From contig JASLEW010000152.1 in NCBI GenBank assembly GCA_030150965.1, positions 1 to 13,177 on the forward strand: DNA of 13,177 nucleotides, written 5' to 3'. This document shows, piece by piece, positions 7,323 through 13,177 of this stretch. Every line of letters begins with the position of its first letter. Position 1 is the stretch's first letter. This DNA comes from Thermoanaerobaculia bacterium (GTDB lineage: Bacteria > Acidobacteriota > Thermoanaerobaculia > Multivoradales > UBA5704). A program made the translations under genes and the position numbers. The notes beneath the pieces were generated by a model. It was not told the origin of the DNA. It saw only the letters and a list, made by a program, of their open reading frames with translations, and did no database searches.

Positions 7323-8206
7323 CGAGTCCTCCCTTGGCGCTCGTCCCGCATTTGCCCCCCCCGCTCCCCCACCCCCCCGCCCCCCCCCCCGCCCGGCCGG
7401 CCGCGGCGCGCCCCGGCCCGCTCCACGGCGAGCACCGACCAGGCGGGCCGCGGCGCCGGGCGCGGAAACTCCGCCGTGGTGACCGGCACCACCTCCACGG
7501 TCCCCTGCGGGCCGGGCCACCAGCGGGCGATCGCGGCGGCAAAAGAGTACCAGGAGACCGGCGGTTGGTTGCGATAGTGCACGATGCCCGCGGCGTCGCC
7601 CGGCGCCAGGTCCAGCAGCGCCCGGGCCAGGAACGGGGTGTAGGTGGGGGCCCCCGTCTGGTCGGCGACCACGCGCAGCGGCCGGGCGCCGCGGTCGATC
7701 CGGTCGATCTGCGCGGTGATCGCGGCGACGAAGTTGGGGCCGCCGGCGCCGAACAGCCAGCTCGTCCGCACCACCAGCGCGCGCTCGCCGGCCAGCGCCC
7801 GCTCCTCGCCGAGACGCTTGCTCTGGCCGTAGACCGAGCGCGGAGCGGTCGGGTCCTCCTCGCGGTAGGGCGCGGCGCGCGCCTCCCCGTCGAACACGTA
7901 GTCGGTCGACACCTGCAGCAGGCGCGCCCGGCCGCGCCGCGCCGCCGCCGCCACCAGCCCCACCGCCTCGCCGTTGACCAGGCGCGCCCGCTCGCGCTCG
8001 CGCTCGCAGTCGTCGACCCGGGTGAAGGCGGCACAGTTGACCACCACCTCCGGATGGAACGAGTCCACCCAGTAGGCGAGGCTCGCCGCGTCGGTGACGT
8101 CGGCCGTGGCGCGCGGCAGCGCCAGCGCCGGCCAGCCGCGCCGCCGCGCCTCCGCCAGCACCGCGCGGCCGAGCATGCCGGTGCCGCCGAGGATGAGCGT
8201 CCTCAA
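7319..8206 (-). CDS. rmlD: dTDP-4-dehydrorhamnose reductase (RmlD), aberrant C-terminus
   Basis: 295 residues; the first about 260 are a clean RmlD. Seen: GGTGMLGRAV (7-16), ADVTD (35-39), NCAAFTRVDDCE (57-68), STDYVFDG (100-107), Y126xxxK130 in SVYGQSK, RTSWLFG (147-153), DQTGAPTYTPFLA (182-194) and RPAWSVL (253-259). Known reaction: last step of dTDP-L-rhamnose synthesis, reducing dTDP-4-keto-L-rhamnose with NAD(P)H. After RPAWSVL, RmlD proteins normally end with a short helix carrying a Pro-Trp-Arg-like motif; here the tail becomes RAGARRGRPG, seven Gly in all, then charged residues, encoded by G-tracts. The start is TTG at 8206, which puts the first residues directly on the Rossmann strand; I see no better ATG or GTG. 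It follows rmlA by 37 bp and overlaps gmd as ATGA. Either the tail is real and dispensable or the tract holds an indel. Confidence 0.88.
   Translation of the reverse strand: MRTLILGGTGMLGRAVLAEARRRGWPALALPRATADVTDAASLAYWVDSFHPEVVVNCAAFTRVDDCERERERARLVNGEAVGLVAAAARRGRARLLQVSTDYVFDGEARAAPYREEDPTAPRSVYGQSKRLGEERALAGERALVVRTSWLFGAGGPNFVAAITAQIDRIDRGARPLRVVADQTGAPTYTPFLARALLDLAPGDAAGIVHYRNQPPVSWYSFAAAIARWWPGPQGTVEVVPVTTAEFPRPAPRPAWSVLAVERAGARRGRPGGGGGGGVGERGGQMRDERQGRTR
7327..7335 (-). promoter_or_regulatory. Strong Shine-Dalgarno site of gmd
   Basis: On the minus strand the bases read AAGGGAGGA, with the GGAGG core ending 5 nt before the gmd ATG at 7322. It lies inside the last codons of rmlD and fixes the gmd start, ruling out the longer upstream in-frame candidates. 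The G-tract cluster ends 19 nt upstream of it. Confidence 0.8.
7355..7390 (-). other. Four-run G-tract, predicted G-quadruplex, at the rmlD/gmd junction
   Basis: On the coding (minus) strand the order is G11 (7390-7380), C, G7 (7378-7372), T, G5 (7370-7366), AGC, G8 (7362-7355). Four runs with loops of 1, 1 and 3 nt are close to an ideal intramolecular quadruplex, in both DNA and mRNA. It codes for the Gly-rich RmlD tail and lies about 20 nt before the gmd ribosome site, so folding could slow ribosomes, gate gmd translation or make the tract slip. The G11 run is also prone to sequencing error. Confidence 0.8.
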
Positions 8207-8243
8207 GCCGGCAACCCCCGCGCGGCGGAACGGACCGGCATGC

Positions 8244-9311
8244 TCAGGGGATCCCCACCTCGGAGTTGTCGCCGAGCATGAAGCGGTAGGCCTTGGGCTT
8301 CTCGTCGCTCTTGACCAGGCGCACGTTCCGGCCGATGAGCGACCCGTCGATGCGCAGCGGGATGTCGCCGATCGCCGAGTCGGCGAGCACGATCGAGTTC
8401 TCGATCTCGCAGCAGGACAGCCGGCAGCGCTCGCCGATCGAGGTGTACGGGCCGACGAAGGCGCTTTCGAGGCGCGCGCCGTCGCCGATCACCACCGGGC
8501 CGCGCACCAGCGAGTCGACGATCTCGACTCCTTCGCCGATCGTCACCCGCCCCTCGATGCGGCTGCGGGCGCCGATCTCCGAGCCGCGCCGGGGCTCCAT
8601 CTCCTCGAGCACGATGCGGTTGGCCTCGAGCATGTCCTCGAGCTTGCCGGTGTCCTTCCACCAGCCGCGCACCAGGTGGGGGTGGACCGAGAGGCCGCGG
8701 TCGATCAGGTCCTGGATGGCGTCGGTGATCTCCAGCTCGCCGCGCGCCGAGGGCTTGATCCGCCGCACCGACTCGAAGATCGCGGCGTCGAACATGTACA
8801 CCCCGACCAGCGCCAGGTTGCTCCGCGGCTCGCGCGGCTTCTCGACCAGGCGGTGCACCCTGCCGTCGGCGGTCAGCTCGGCGACGCCGAACTGCTGCGG
8901 GTTCGGCACCTCGGCGAGCAGGATCTCCGAGTTGCAGCGCAGCTGCCGGAACTCCTCGACCAGGCCGGTGATGCCGCCGGCGATCAGGTTGTCGCCCAGG
9001 TACATTACGAACTGCGAGTCGCCGAGGAAGGGCTCGGCGATCATCACCGCGTGCGCCAGGCCGCGCGGCGCGTCCTGCTCGATATAGGTGACGCGCGCGC
9101 CGAAGCGCGCGCCGTCGCCCACCGCGGCGCGGATCTCGGCCGCCGTGTCGCCGACGATGATGCCGATGTCCTCGATGCCGGCGGCGACGATCGATTCGAT
9201 GGCGTAGAACAGCACCGGCTTGTTGGCCACCGGCACCAGCTGCTTGGCCGAGGTGTAGGTGAGCGGCCGCAGCCGCGTCCCCTTCCCCCCGGAGAGGATG
9301 AGGCCTTTCAT
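8244..9311 (-). CDS. rmlA: Glucose-1-phosphate thymidylyltransferase, long form with beta-helix tail
   Basis: 355 residues, matching the long RmlA type rather than the 290-residue RmlA/RfbA. Seen: nucleotide-binding signature LSGGKGTRLRPLTYTSAKQL (6-25), PVANKPV (27-33), QDAPRGLAHAV (79-89), YLGDNL (104-109), VEKPREP (156-162), GVYMF (170-174), ELEITDAIQ (192-200), GWWKDTGKLEDML (216-228), then from about 245 hexapeptide-like left-handed beta-helix repeats to the end. Known reaction: dTTP plus glucose-1-phosphate to dTDP-glucose, first step to dTDP-L-rhamnose and other dTDP-6-deoxysugars. The ATG at 9311 has GGGAG 9 nt upstream. The partner genes rmlB and rmlC are not here. Long forms also occur in antibiotic-sugar clusters, so the final sugar need not be rhamnose, although rmlD next door favours it. 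Confidence 0.92.
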   Translation of the reverse strand: MKGLILSGGKGTRLRPLTYTSAKQLVPVANKPVLFYAIESIVAAGIEDIGIIVGDTAAEIRAAVGDGARFGARVTYIEQDAPRGLAHAVMIAEPFLGDSQFVMYLGDNLIAGGITGLVEEFRQLRCNSEILLAEVPNPQQFGVAELTADGRVHRLVEKPREPRSNLALVGVYMFDAAIFESVRRIKPSARGELEITDAIQDLIDRGLSVHPHLVRGWWKDTGKLEDMLEANRIVLEEMEPRRGSEIGARSRIEGRVTIGEGVEIVDSLVRGPVVIGDGARLESAFVGPYTSIGERCRLSCCEIENSIVLADSAIGDIPLRIDGSLIGRNVRLVKSDEKPKAYRFMLGDNSEVGIP

Positions 9312-9387
9312 GGGTGGATTCTCCCGCCGCCCAGGCCCGACGGCCCTGGCGCTGCCTGCATCCGGGCCGCCGCCCGTCCGGCCGCCG
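9312..9387 (-). promoter_or_regulatory. 76-bp gap between lptD and rmlA with a small imperfect hairpin
   Basis: The largest internal gap. It holds a hairpin at 9331-9349 (arms ccagg and cctgg, one G-G mismatch, then cc/gg, 3-nt loop) and the rmlA ribosome site (GGGAG at 9321-9325). No T-run follows the hairpin, so it is not a classical terminator, and no clear -35/-10 pair was seen. It may only be a spacer, or a weak attenuating structure. Confidence 0.35.
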
Positions 9388-11913
9388 TCAAGGCGCCGTC
9401 ACGGTGCTGCGGCTGTTGAGGTCGAGCACCGGGCCGATGCCCTTCAGGGTCAGCGAAAAGCGCACGTCGGTGTCGGAGAGGCGCGGTCCGGCGAGCGCCT
9501 TGAACTGCCGCAGCTCGACGCGCAGCCCGTAGCACTGCTCCGACCAGTTGATCGCGTAGTACTGCTGCCCGATCAGGTGGTTCTGCACGTCCCAGCCGAC
9601 CTGCGCCTGCAGCGAGAGCCGCTCCGGGATGACGTTGAGCGAGGTGTTGACGCGGATCTGGTTGCTCTCGGTCATGCCGGTGTCGGGCACGTAGTTGGTG
9701 AACCAGGTGAGGCCGACCAGCTGGTTGGCGGGCAGGGTGACGGTGCCGGAGAGCGAGGTCGCCTCGATGCGCGAGAAGAAGGTGCTGTACGTCACCTCGC
9801 CCTGCACGCTGGTCTTGTCGCTGGGGTCGAAGCGCACCAGGCCGTCCCACGGGCTGGCGTTCGAGTGCCGGTTGCCGCCGGCGATCGAGGCGTCGAGCGG
9901 CTGCTCGGGATCGAAGCTGTAGCTGCGCGACACCTCGACCAGCAGGATCTCGCGGGCGCTCGCGTCCTCCTCGAAGCCCTTGGCCAGCAGGCGGCTGTCG
10001 AGCGCCACCCGCACGTTGTTGGTGGACAGCGGCGCGTCGATCTGATCGAACTGCGGCAGCGCCGCCTGCTTCTGATCGCTGAACATGCCGTAGTAGGTGT
10101 AGGTGATGCGCGGCTCGATGACGTGCTTGAACTTGGCGAAGTCGGCGATCTCGGTCTCGTAGATCTTGGAGATCGAGGGCCCGACGATCTCGGCGCTGCC
10201 GTAGGGCAGGAAGCGCTGGATCGCCGAATCGACGAAGCCGGTCTCGGCCGAGTTGAGGCTCTTCTGGTACCAGGTCAACCGCTCGCCGCCGGTCATCGAC
10301 ACGTTCAGCCAGGGGAAGGTGTTGATCGGCAGCGTGACCTGCGGAAAGAGGTCGAAGCGCCCGTACGAGCCGGAGGCCGCACCCGGACGGTTGATGTCCA
10401 GGTAATCCAGGTAGTTGTCCATCTGCAGGTAGAACGGCGTCGGCCCGAGCTTGGTCGAGCGCAGCTGGTACTCGATCTCCGGCAGCTTCTTCTGATCGAC
10501 GTCGGAGACGAAGTCGGTGCCGTTGTTGAACAGGATCTGCTGGTCGTCGAACAGGATGTTGAGCAGGTTGGGGCCCCAGGCGCCGGTGATGAAGGCGCGG
10601 CTGGTGATGAAGCGCAGCGAGCTGATGTCGAAGTCGCGCTCGAAGTCGCGCAGGTAGTCGAAATCCGAGTACTTCTGGTACTGGACCACCAGGCGCATGC
10701 CGAACGGCAGGTCCTCGGTGTCATGGTTGGCGTTGATCTTCCAGCGCTCCTTGCCCATGTCCGCCGGGTCCTTGACCACGTAACCGGTGACGTCGCCCCA
10801 GGTGCCCTCGGTCGGGCGGTAGCGGAACTCGTCGCCGACGCCCAGGTAGCCGCGGAAGTAGGGCTCGAGGTGGATGGTGTCGTCATAGCTCTGGCCGAGC
10901 GTCTGGTAGTACGCCAGGTCGAGCGACGGGCCGCGCTTGCCCGAGCTGTGGATGCTGGGCACCAGGAGCCCCGAGGCGCGGTCCTTCATCGCCGGGTAGA
11001 GCAGCCACGGGGTGTAGAACACCGGCAGCGACTTCACCCGCAGGGTGACGTCGTGCATGTGAGCGTAGCCCTCGACCTCCACCTCGGCGCGGCCGAGGCG
11101 GAAGCTCCAGTCGGGGTTCTCCTGGGTGCACGAGGTGAAGACGCCGTCGAGCACCGAGTAGGTGTTCTCGCCGGTCTTGTCGATCTCGACGCCGCTGAAG
11201 TAGTAGTCGGGCGCCACGTAGGCGGTGGCCTCCAGCATCTTGCCGGTGCTGGTGTCGAGCGAGAAGTTGAGCGTGGTGCCGGCCATGCGCCGCGGGCCCT
11301 GGTCGAGGATGACGTTGCCCTGCGCGACCAGCTCCTTGGTCTTGAGGTTGATCTCGACGTGGTCGCCGGTCAGGTCCATGTCCTTGTAATGCACCTGGAC
11401 GCTGCCGGTGAGCACCGCGAAGTCGTCGCGCCGGTAGTCGAAGGTCACGGCGCTGCCGGCGGCGGTCGAGCCGTCCTCGAACTTGAGGTTGAAGTCCATC
11501 CGGTTCGCGCCGGCGCCGGGCGGGCCCTTGGGGCGATTACCGCCGGGAGCGCCGGGAGCGCCGGGGGCGCCGGGGGCGACCGGCGCGCCGGTCGCCGCGT
11601 TGGTGCGGCTGCCGCCGCCCGGGGTGGCGGTGGGGGTCGCCGACGGCACGGTGCCGGTGGGGGAGGGGCCGAGGCTGCCGCCGGCCGGCTGCCCCATGGC
11701 GGTCCCCGGCGGCGAGGCCGGGTTGACCGCCGGCGCCGAGGCGGCGACGTTGCCGGAGTTGGCGGCGGGCGGCTCGGCGGTGGCGAGCGGCTGGTCGCCG
11801 GCTTGAGCGGCGGATTGAGCGGCGGGCTGGTCGGCGCTCTGGCCGGCGGCCGGTGCGGCCAGGCACAGGGCCAGCAGCAACCACGGCAACGGGCGGCGGC
11901 GCGGACCGGACAT
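9388..11913 (-). CDS. lptD: LPS-assembly outer-membrane protein LptD (OstA/Imp)
   Basis: 841 residues. Seen: signal peptide (basic MSGPRRRP, hydrophobic WLLLALCLAAPA, likely cut near AAGQ-S, residue 25); a low-complexity Ala/Pro/Gly/Thr linker about 25-138 including a collagen-like GAPGAPGAPGG (115-125); an OstA/LptA-like beta-jellyroll about 140-270 (VTFDYRRDDFAVLTGSVQVH, then DHVEINLKTKELVAQGNV); the LptD signature DGVFTSCTQENPDWSFR (256-272); LPVFYTPWLLYP (296-307); and a beta-barrel to the C-terminus. Known: LptD with LptE inserts LPS into the outer leaflet. The mature part has only two Cys, C262 and C794 (SEQCYG), against four in E. coli, enough for one disulfide joining the periplasmic domain to the barrel. 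ATG at 11913 lies 9 bp after the thiolase stop. Usual partners (surA, pdxA, bamA) are absent here. Family call is firm. Confidence 0.95.
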   Translation of the reverse strand: MSGPRRRPLPWLLLALCLAAPAAGQSADQPAAQSAAQAGDQPLATAEPPAANSGNVAASAPAVNPASPPGTAMGQPAGGSLGPSPTGTVPSATPTATPGGGSRTNAATGAPVAPGAPGAPGAPGGNRPKGPPGAGANRMDFNLKFEDGSTAAGSAVTFDYRRDDFAVLTGSVQVHYKDMDLTGDHVEINLKTKELVAQGNVILDQGPRRMAGTTLNFSLDTSTGKMLEATAYVAPDYYFSGVEIDKTGENTYSVLDGVFTSCTQENPDWSFRLGRAEVEVEGYAHMHDVTLRVKSLPVFYTPWLLYPAMKDRASGLLVPSIHSSGKRGPSLDLAYYQTLGQSYDDTIHLEPYFRGYLGVGDEFRYRPTEGTWGDVTGYVVKDPADMGKERWKINANHDTEDLPFGMRLVVQYQKYSDFDYLRDFERDFDISSLRFITSRAFITGAWGPNLLNILFDDQQILFNNGTDFVSDVDQKKLPEIEYQLRSTKLGPTPFYLQMDNYLDYLDINRPGAASGSYGRFDLFPQVTLPINTFPWLNVSMTGGERLTWYQKSLNSAETGFVDSAIQRFLPYGSAEIVGPSISKIYETEIADFAKFKHVIEPRITYTYYGMFSDQKQAALPQFDQIDAPLSTNNVRVALDSRLLAKGFEEDASAREILLVEVSRSYSFDPEQPLDASIAGGNRHSNASPWDGLVRFDPSDKTSVQGEVTYSTFFSRIEATSLSGTVTLPANQLVGLTWFTNYVPDTGMTESNQIRVNTSLNVIPERLSLQAQVGWDVQNHLIGQQYYAINWSEQCYGLRVELRQFKALAGPRLSDTDVRFSLTLKGIGPVLDLNSRSTVTAP
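11542..11577 (-). repeat. 9-bp tandem repeat in the lptD linker (collagen-like)
   Basis: Four 9-bp units: gccgggagc (11542-11550), gccgggagc (11551-11559), gccgggggc (11560-11568), gccgggggc (11569-11577). In frame they encode repeated Ala-Pro-Gly triplets in the linker between signal peptide and jellyroll. Two pairs of identical units suggest recent duplication. Confidence 0.85.
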
Positions 11914-11922
11914 GGGCGGGGC

Positions 11923-13104
11923 CTAGTCTACGCGCTCGATCACCATCGCGGTAGCCTCGCCGCCGCCGATGCAGATCGCGGCGCAGCCCAGCCGCCCGCC
12001 GCCGGCGCGCAGCGCGTGCAGCAGGGTGACCAGGATGCGCGCGCCGGAGGCGCCGATCGGGTGCCCGAGGGCCACCGCGCCGCCGTGGACGTTGACCCGC
12101 TCGGGGGCCAGGCCCAGGTCGTGGATGAACGCCAGCGCCACCACGGCGAACGCCTCGTTCACCTCCCAGAGGTCGATGTCCGCGGCCTTGACGCCGGCGC
12201 GGTCGAGCACCGCGCGCGCCACGCCGACCGGCGCGGTGGTGAACCACTCGGGGCGCTGCGCCAGGGAGGCGTGCGCCAGGATGCGGGCGAGCGGCTTGAC
12301 GCCGAGCGCCGCGGCGTGGCCGGCGGTGGTGAGCACCAGGGCCGCCGCGCCGTCGTTGATCTTGCTCGCGTTGGCGGCGGTGACCGTGCCGTCCTTCTGG
12401 AAGGCGGGGCGCAGCGAGGGCATCCTGGCGAGGTCCACCTTGAACGGCTCCTCGTCGCGCTCCACCAGGACCGGATCGCCCTTCTTCTGCGGCACCGGCA
12501 CGGCCACGATCTCGGCGGCGAAGGCGCCGCCCTCGCTCGCCGCGCGCGCCCGGCGGTAGCTCTCCAGGGCGAAGGCGTCCTGCGCCTCGCGCGTCAGCTT
12601 GTACTCGGCGGCGCAGAGCTCGGCGCAGTTGCCCATGTGGAGGTCGTTGTAGGGATCCCACAGGCCGTCGTGGATGGTCGAGTCGATCAGCCGGCCGTGA
12701 CCCAGGCGGAGCCCATCGCGGACGCCCGCCGCCAGGTAGGGGGCCTGGCTCATGCTCTCCATGCCGCCCGCCGCCACCACCTTGAAGTCGCCGCAGCGCA
12801 GGTCGTTGGCGGCCATCATCGCGGCGCGCATGCCGGAGCCGCAGACCTTGTTGAGGGTCACCGCGCCGGTGGAGACCGGGCAGCCGGCGGCGAGGGTGGC
12901 CTGGCGGGCCGGGGCCTGGCCCTGGCCGGCGGGCAGCACGCACCCCAGGTTGACCTGGTCGATGGCCTCCGCGGGCACGCCGGCCCGCTCGATGGCCGCG
13001 GCCAGCGCGCGGGCGCCCAGGGCGTGCGCCGGCAGCCCGGCGAGGGCGCCCTGGAAGGCGCCGATCGGCGTGCGCACCGCGGAAAGGATCACTATGTCGT
13101 CCAT
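11923..13104 (-). CDS. Acetyl-CoA acetyltransferase (thiolase)
   Basis: 393 residues from the chosen start, the standard size. Seen: VRTPIGAF (10-17), the nucleophile C88 in NKVCGSGMRA, GGMESMSQAPY (113-123), NDGAAAL (250-256), NEAFA (316-320), the base H348 in GGAVALGHPIGASGAR (341-356) and the second cysteine C378 in CIGGGEATA. These positions nearly coincide with the Zoogloea ramigera thiolase (C89, H348, C378). Reaction: reversible condensation of two acetyl-CoA to acetoacetyl-CoA, or thiolysis of 3-ketoacyl-CoA; sequence alone does not settle biosynthetic or degradative use. Start: ATG codons at 13107 and 13104 and a GTG at 13122 are possible; AGGGAGG at 13109-13115 is 4 nt from 13104 but only 1 nt from 13107, so 13104 is preferred. 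It is the first gene of the run; its place before lptD may only reflect shared transcription. Confidence 0.93.
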   Translation of the reverse strand: MDDIVILSAVRTPIGAFQGALAGLPAHALGARALAAAIERAGVPAEAIDQVNLGCVLPAGQGQAPARQATLAAGCPVSTGAVTLNKVCGSGMRAAMMAANDLRCGDFKVVAAGGMESMSQAPYLAAGVRDGLRLGHGRLIDSTIHDGLWDPYNDLHMGNCAELCAAEYKLTREAQDAFALESYRRARAASEGGAFAAEIVAVPVPQKKGDPVLVERDEEPFKVDLARMPSLRPAFQKDGTVTAANASKINDGAAALVLTTAGHAAALGVKPLARILAHASLAQRPEWFTTAPVGVARAVLDRAGVKAADIDLWEVNEAFAVVALAFIHDLGLAPERVNVHGGAVALGHPIGASGARILVTLLHALRAGGGRLGCAAICIGGGEATAMVIERVD

Positions 13105-13177
13105 CATGCCTCCCTGCCACACTCTGTCGGGCTGCCGCCGCGCGCGGAACGCCGGGCGGGGACGGATGCTAGCACAG
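13105..13177 (-). promoter_or_regulatory. Leader of the gene run with the thiolase ribosome site
   Basis: Upstream of the thiolase the minus strand has AGGGAGG at 13115-13109, a good ribosome site. Farther up, a TGTGCTAGCAT stretch close to the right edge resembles an extended -10 box only loosely, and the matching -35 would lie at or beyond the edge, so no promoter is called. No coding potential was seen in the last 55 bases. Confidence 0.4.

Noticed and set aside
5368..8034. 888-codon minus-strand open frame spanning rmlD, gmd and the Rmd-like gene
   Set aside because: Only the last 310 codons are the Rmd-like protein; the rest is the wrong frame of rmlD and gmd and shows no family signature.
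9331..9349. Hairpin after lptD as a Rho-independent terminator
   Set aside because: The stem is short with an internal mismatch and is not followed by a T-run; it lies close to the rmlA ribosome site.
8094..9419. Plus-strand open frame of about 440 codons opposite rmlA
   Set aside because: No recognisable motifs; low-complexity antisense of a well-supported rmlA.
13160..13177. Extended -10-like TGTGCTAGCAT at the right edge as the operon promoter
   Set aside because: Poor match to the -10 consensus and no room to see a -35 element within the window.
1..13177. CRISPR arrays, tRNA or rRNA genes, insertion sequences, phage or defence genes
   Set aside because: No spaced direct repeats, transposase motifs, tRNA-like folds or rRNA sequence were seen on either strand.

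Overview
The window is a very GC-rich (by eye about 70% or more) stretch of bacterial chromosome. All nine supported genes lie on the minus strand, so the transcriptional order runs from high to low coordinates. An LptD gene shows a diderm (LPS-type outer membrane) bacterium. The base composition, the GT-C glycosyltransferase style and the habit of carrying short in-frame 9-bp tandem repeats remind me of high-GC soil lineages such as Acidobacteriota. No marker here fixes the phylum, so that is only a weak guess. The left edge cuts the last gene, and the right edge lies just upstream of the first.

Order from the right: an acetyl-CoA acetyltransferase (thiolase); lptD, the outer-membrane LPS translocon, 9 bp downstream; then a five-gene nucleotide-sugar block: rmlA-long, rmlD, a GDP-mannose 4,6-dehydratase (gmd), an rmd/GMD-like SDR reductase, and a second SDR of uncertain substrate. 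This is followed by a phytol/polyprenol-kinase-like domain fused to a DUF92 (VTE6-like) domain, a UbiA-family prenyltransferase, and a GT-C (GT39/PMT-like) membrane glycosyltransferase that runs off the left edge. Spacing is tight throughout: ATGA overlaps at rmlD/gmd and rmd/SDR, a 13-bp overlap at SDR/kinase, and gaps of 5 to 76 bp elsewhere. No stretch above 300 bp lacks a gene, and no convincing internal promoter or terminator was seen. One long transcript is likely.

The genes fit an envelope theme. RmlA and RmlD are the first and last enzymes of dTDP-L-rhamnose synthesis (RmlB and RmlC are not in the window). Gmd plus an Rmd-like reductase would make GDP-D-rhamnose or a related GDP-6-deoxyhexose. 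LptD places LPS in the outer membrane, and the GT-C enzyme would transfer a sugar from a polyprenyl-phosphate donor on the periplasmic side. The kinase/DUF92 fusion and the UbiA enzyme form an isoprenoid module: salvage of a prenyl alcohol to the diphosphate, then transfer to an acceptor, which could be a quinone, an ether lipid or a carrier lipid.

The most unusual spots are: (1) a run of four G-tracts (11, 7, 5 and 8 G on the coding strand) at the rmlD/gmd junction, a strong quadruplex candidate that also replaces the normal RmlD C-terminus and where a single -1 slip would fuse RmlD to Gmd in frame; (2) the two-domain kinase/DUF92 fusion beside UbiA; (3) a near-perfect 48-bp palindrome exactly at the left end, which may be an assembly fold-back; (4) recurrent 9-bp in-frame tandem repeats in three separate genes.
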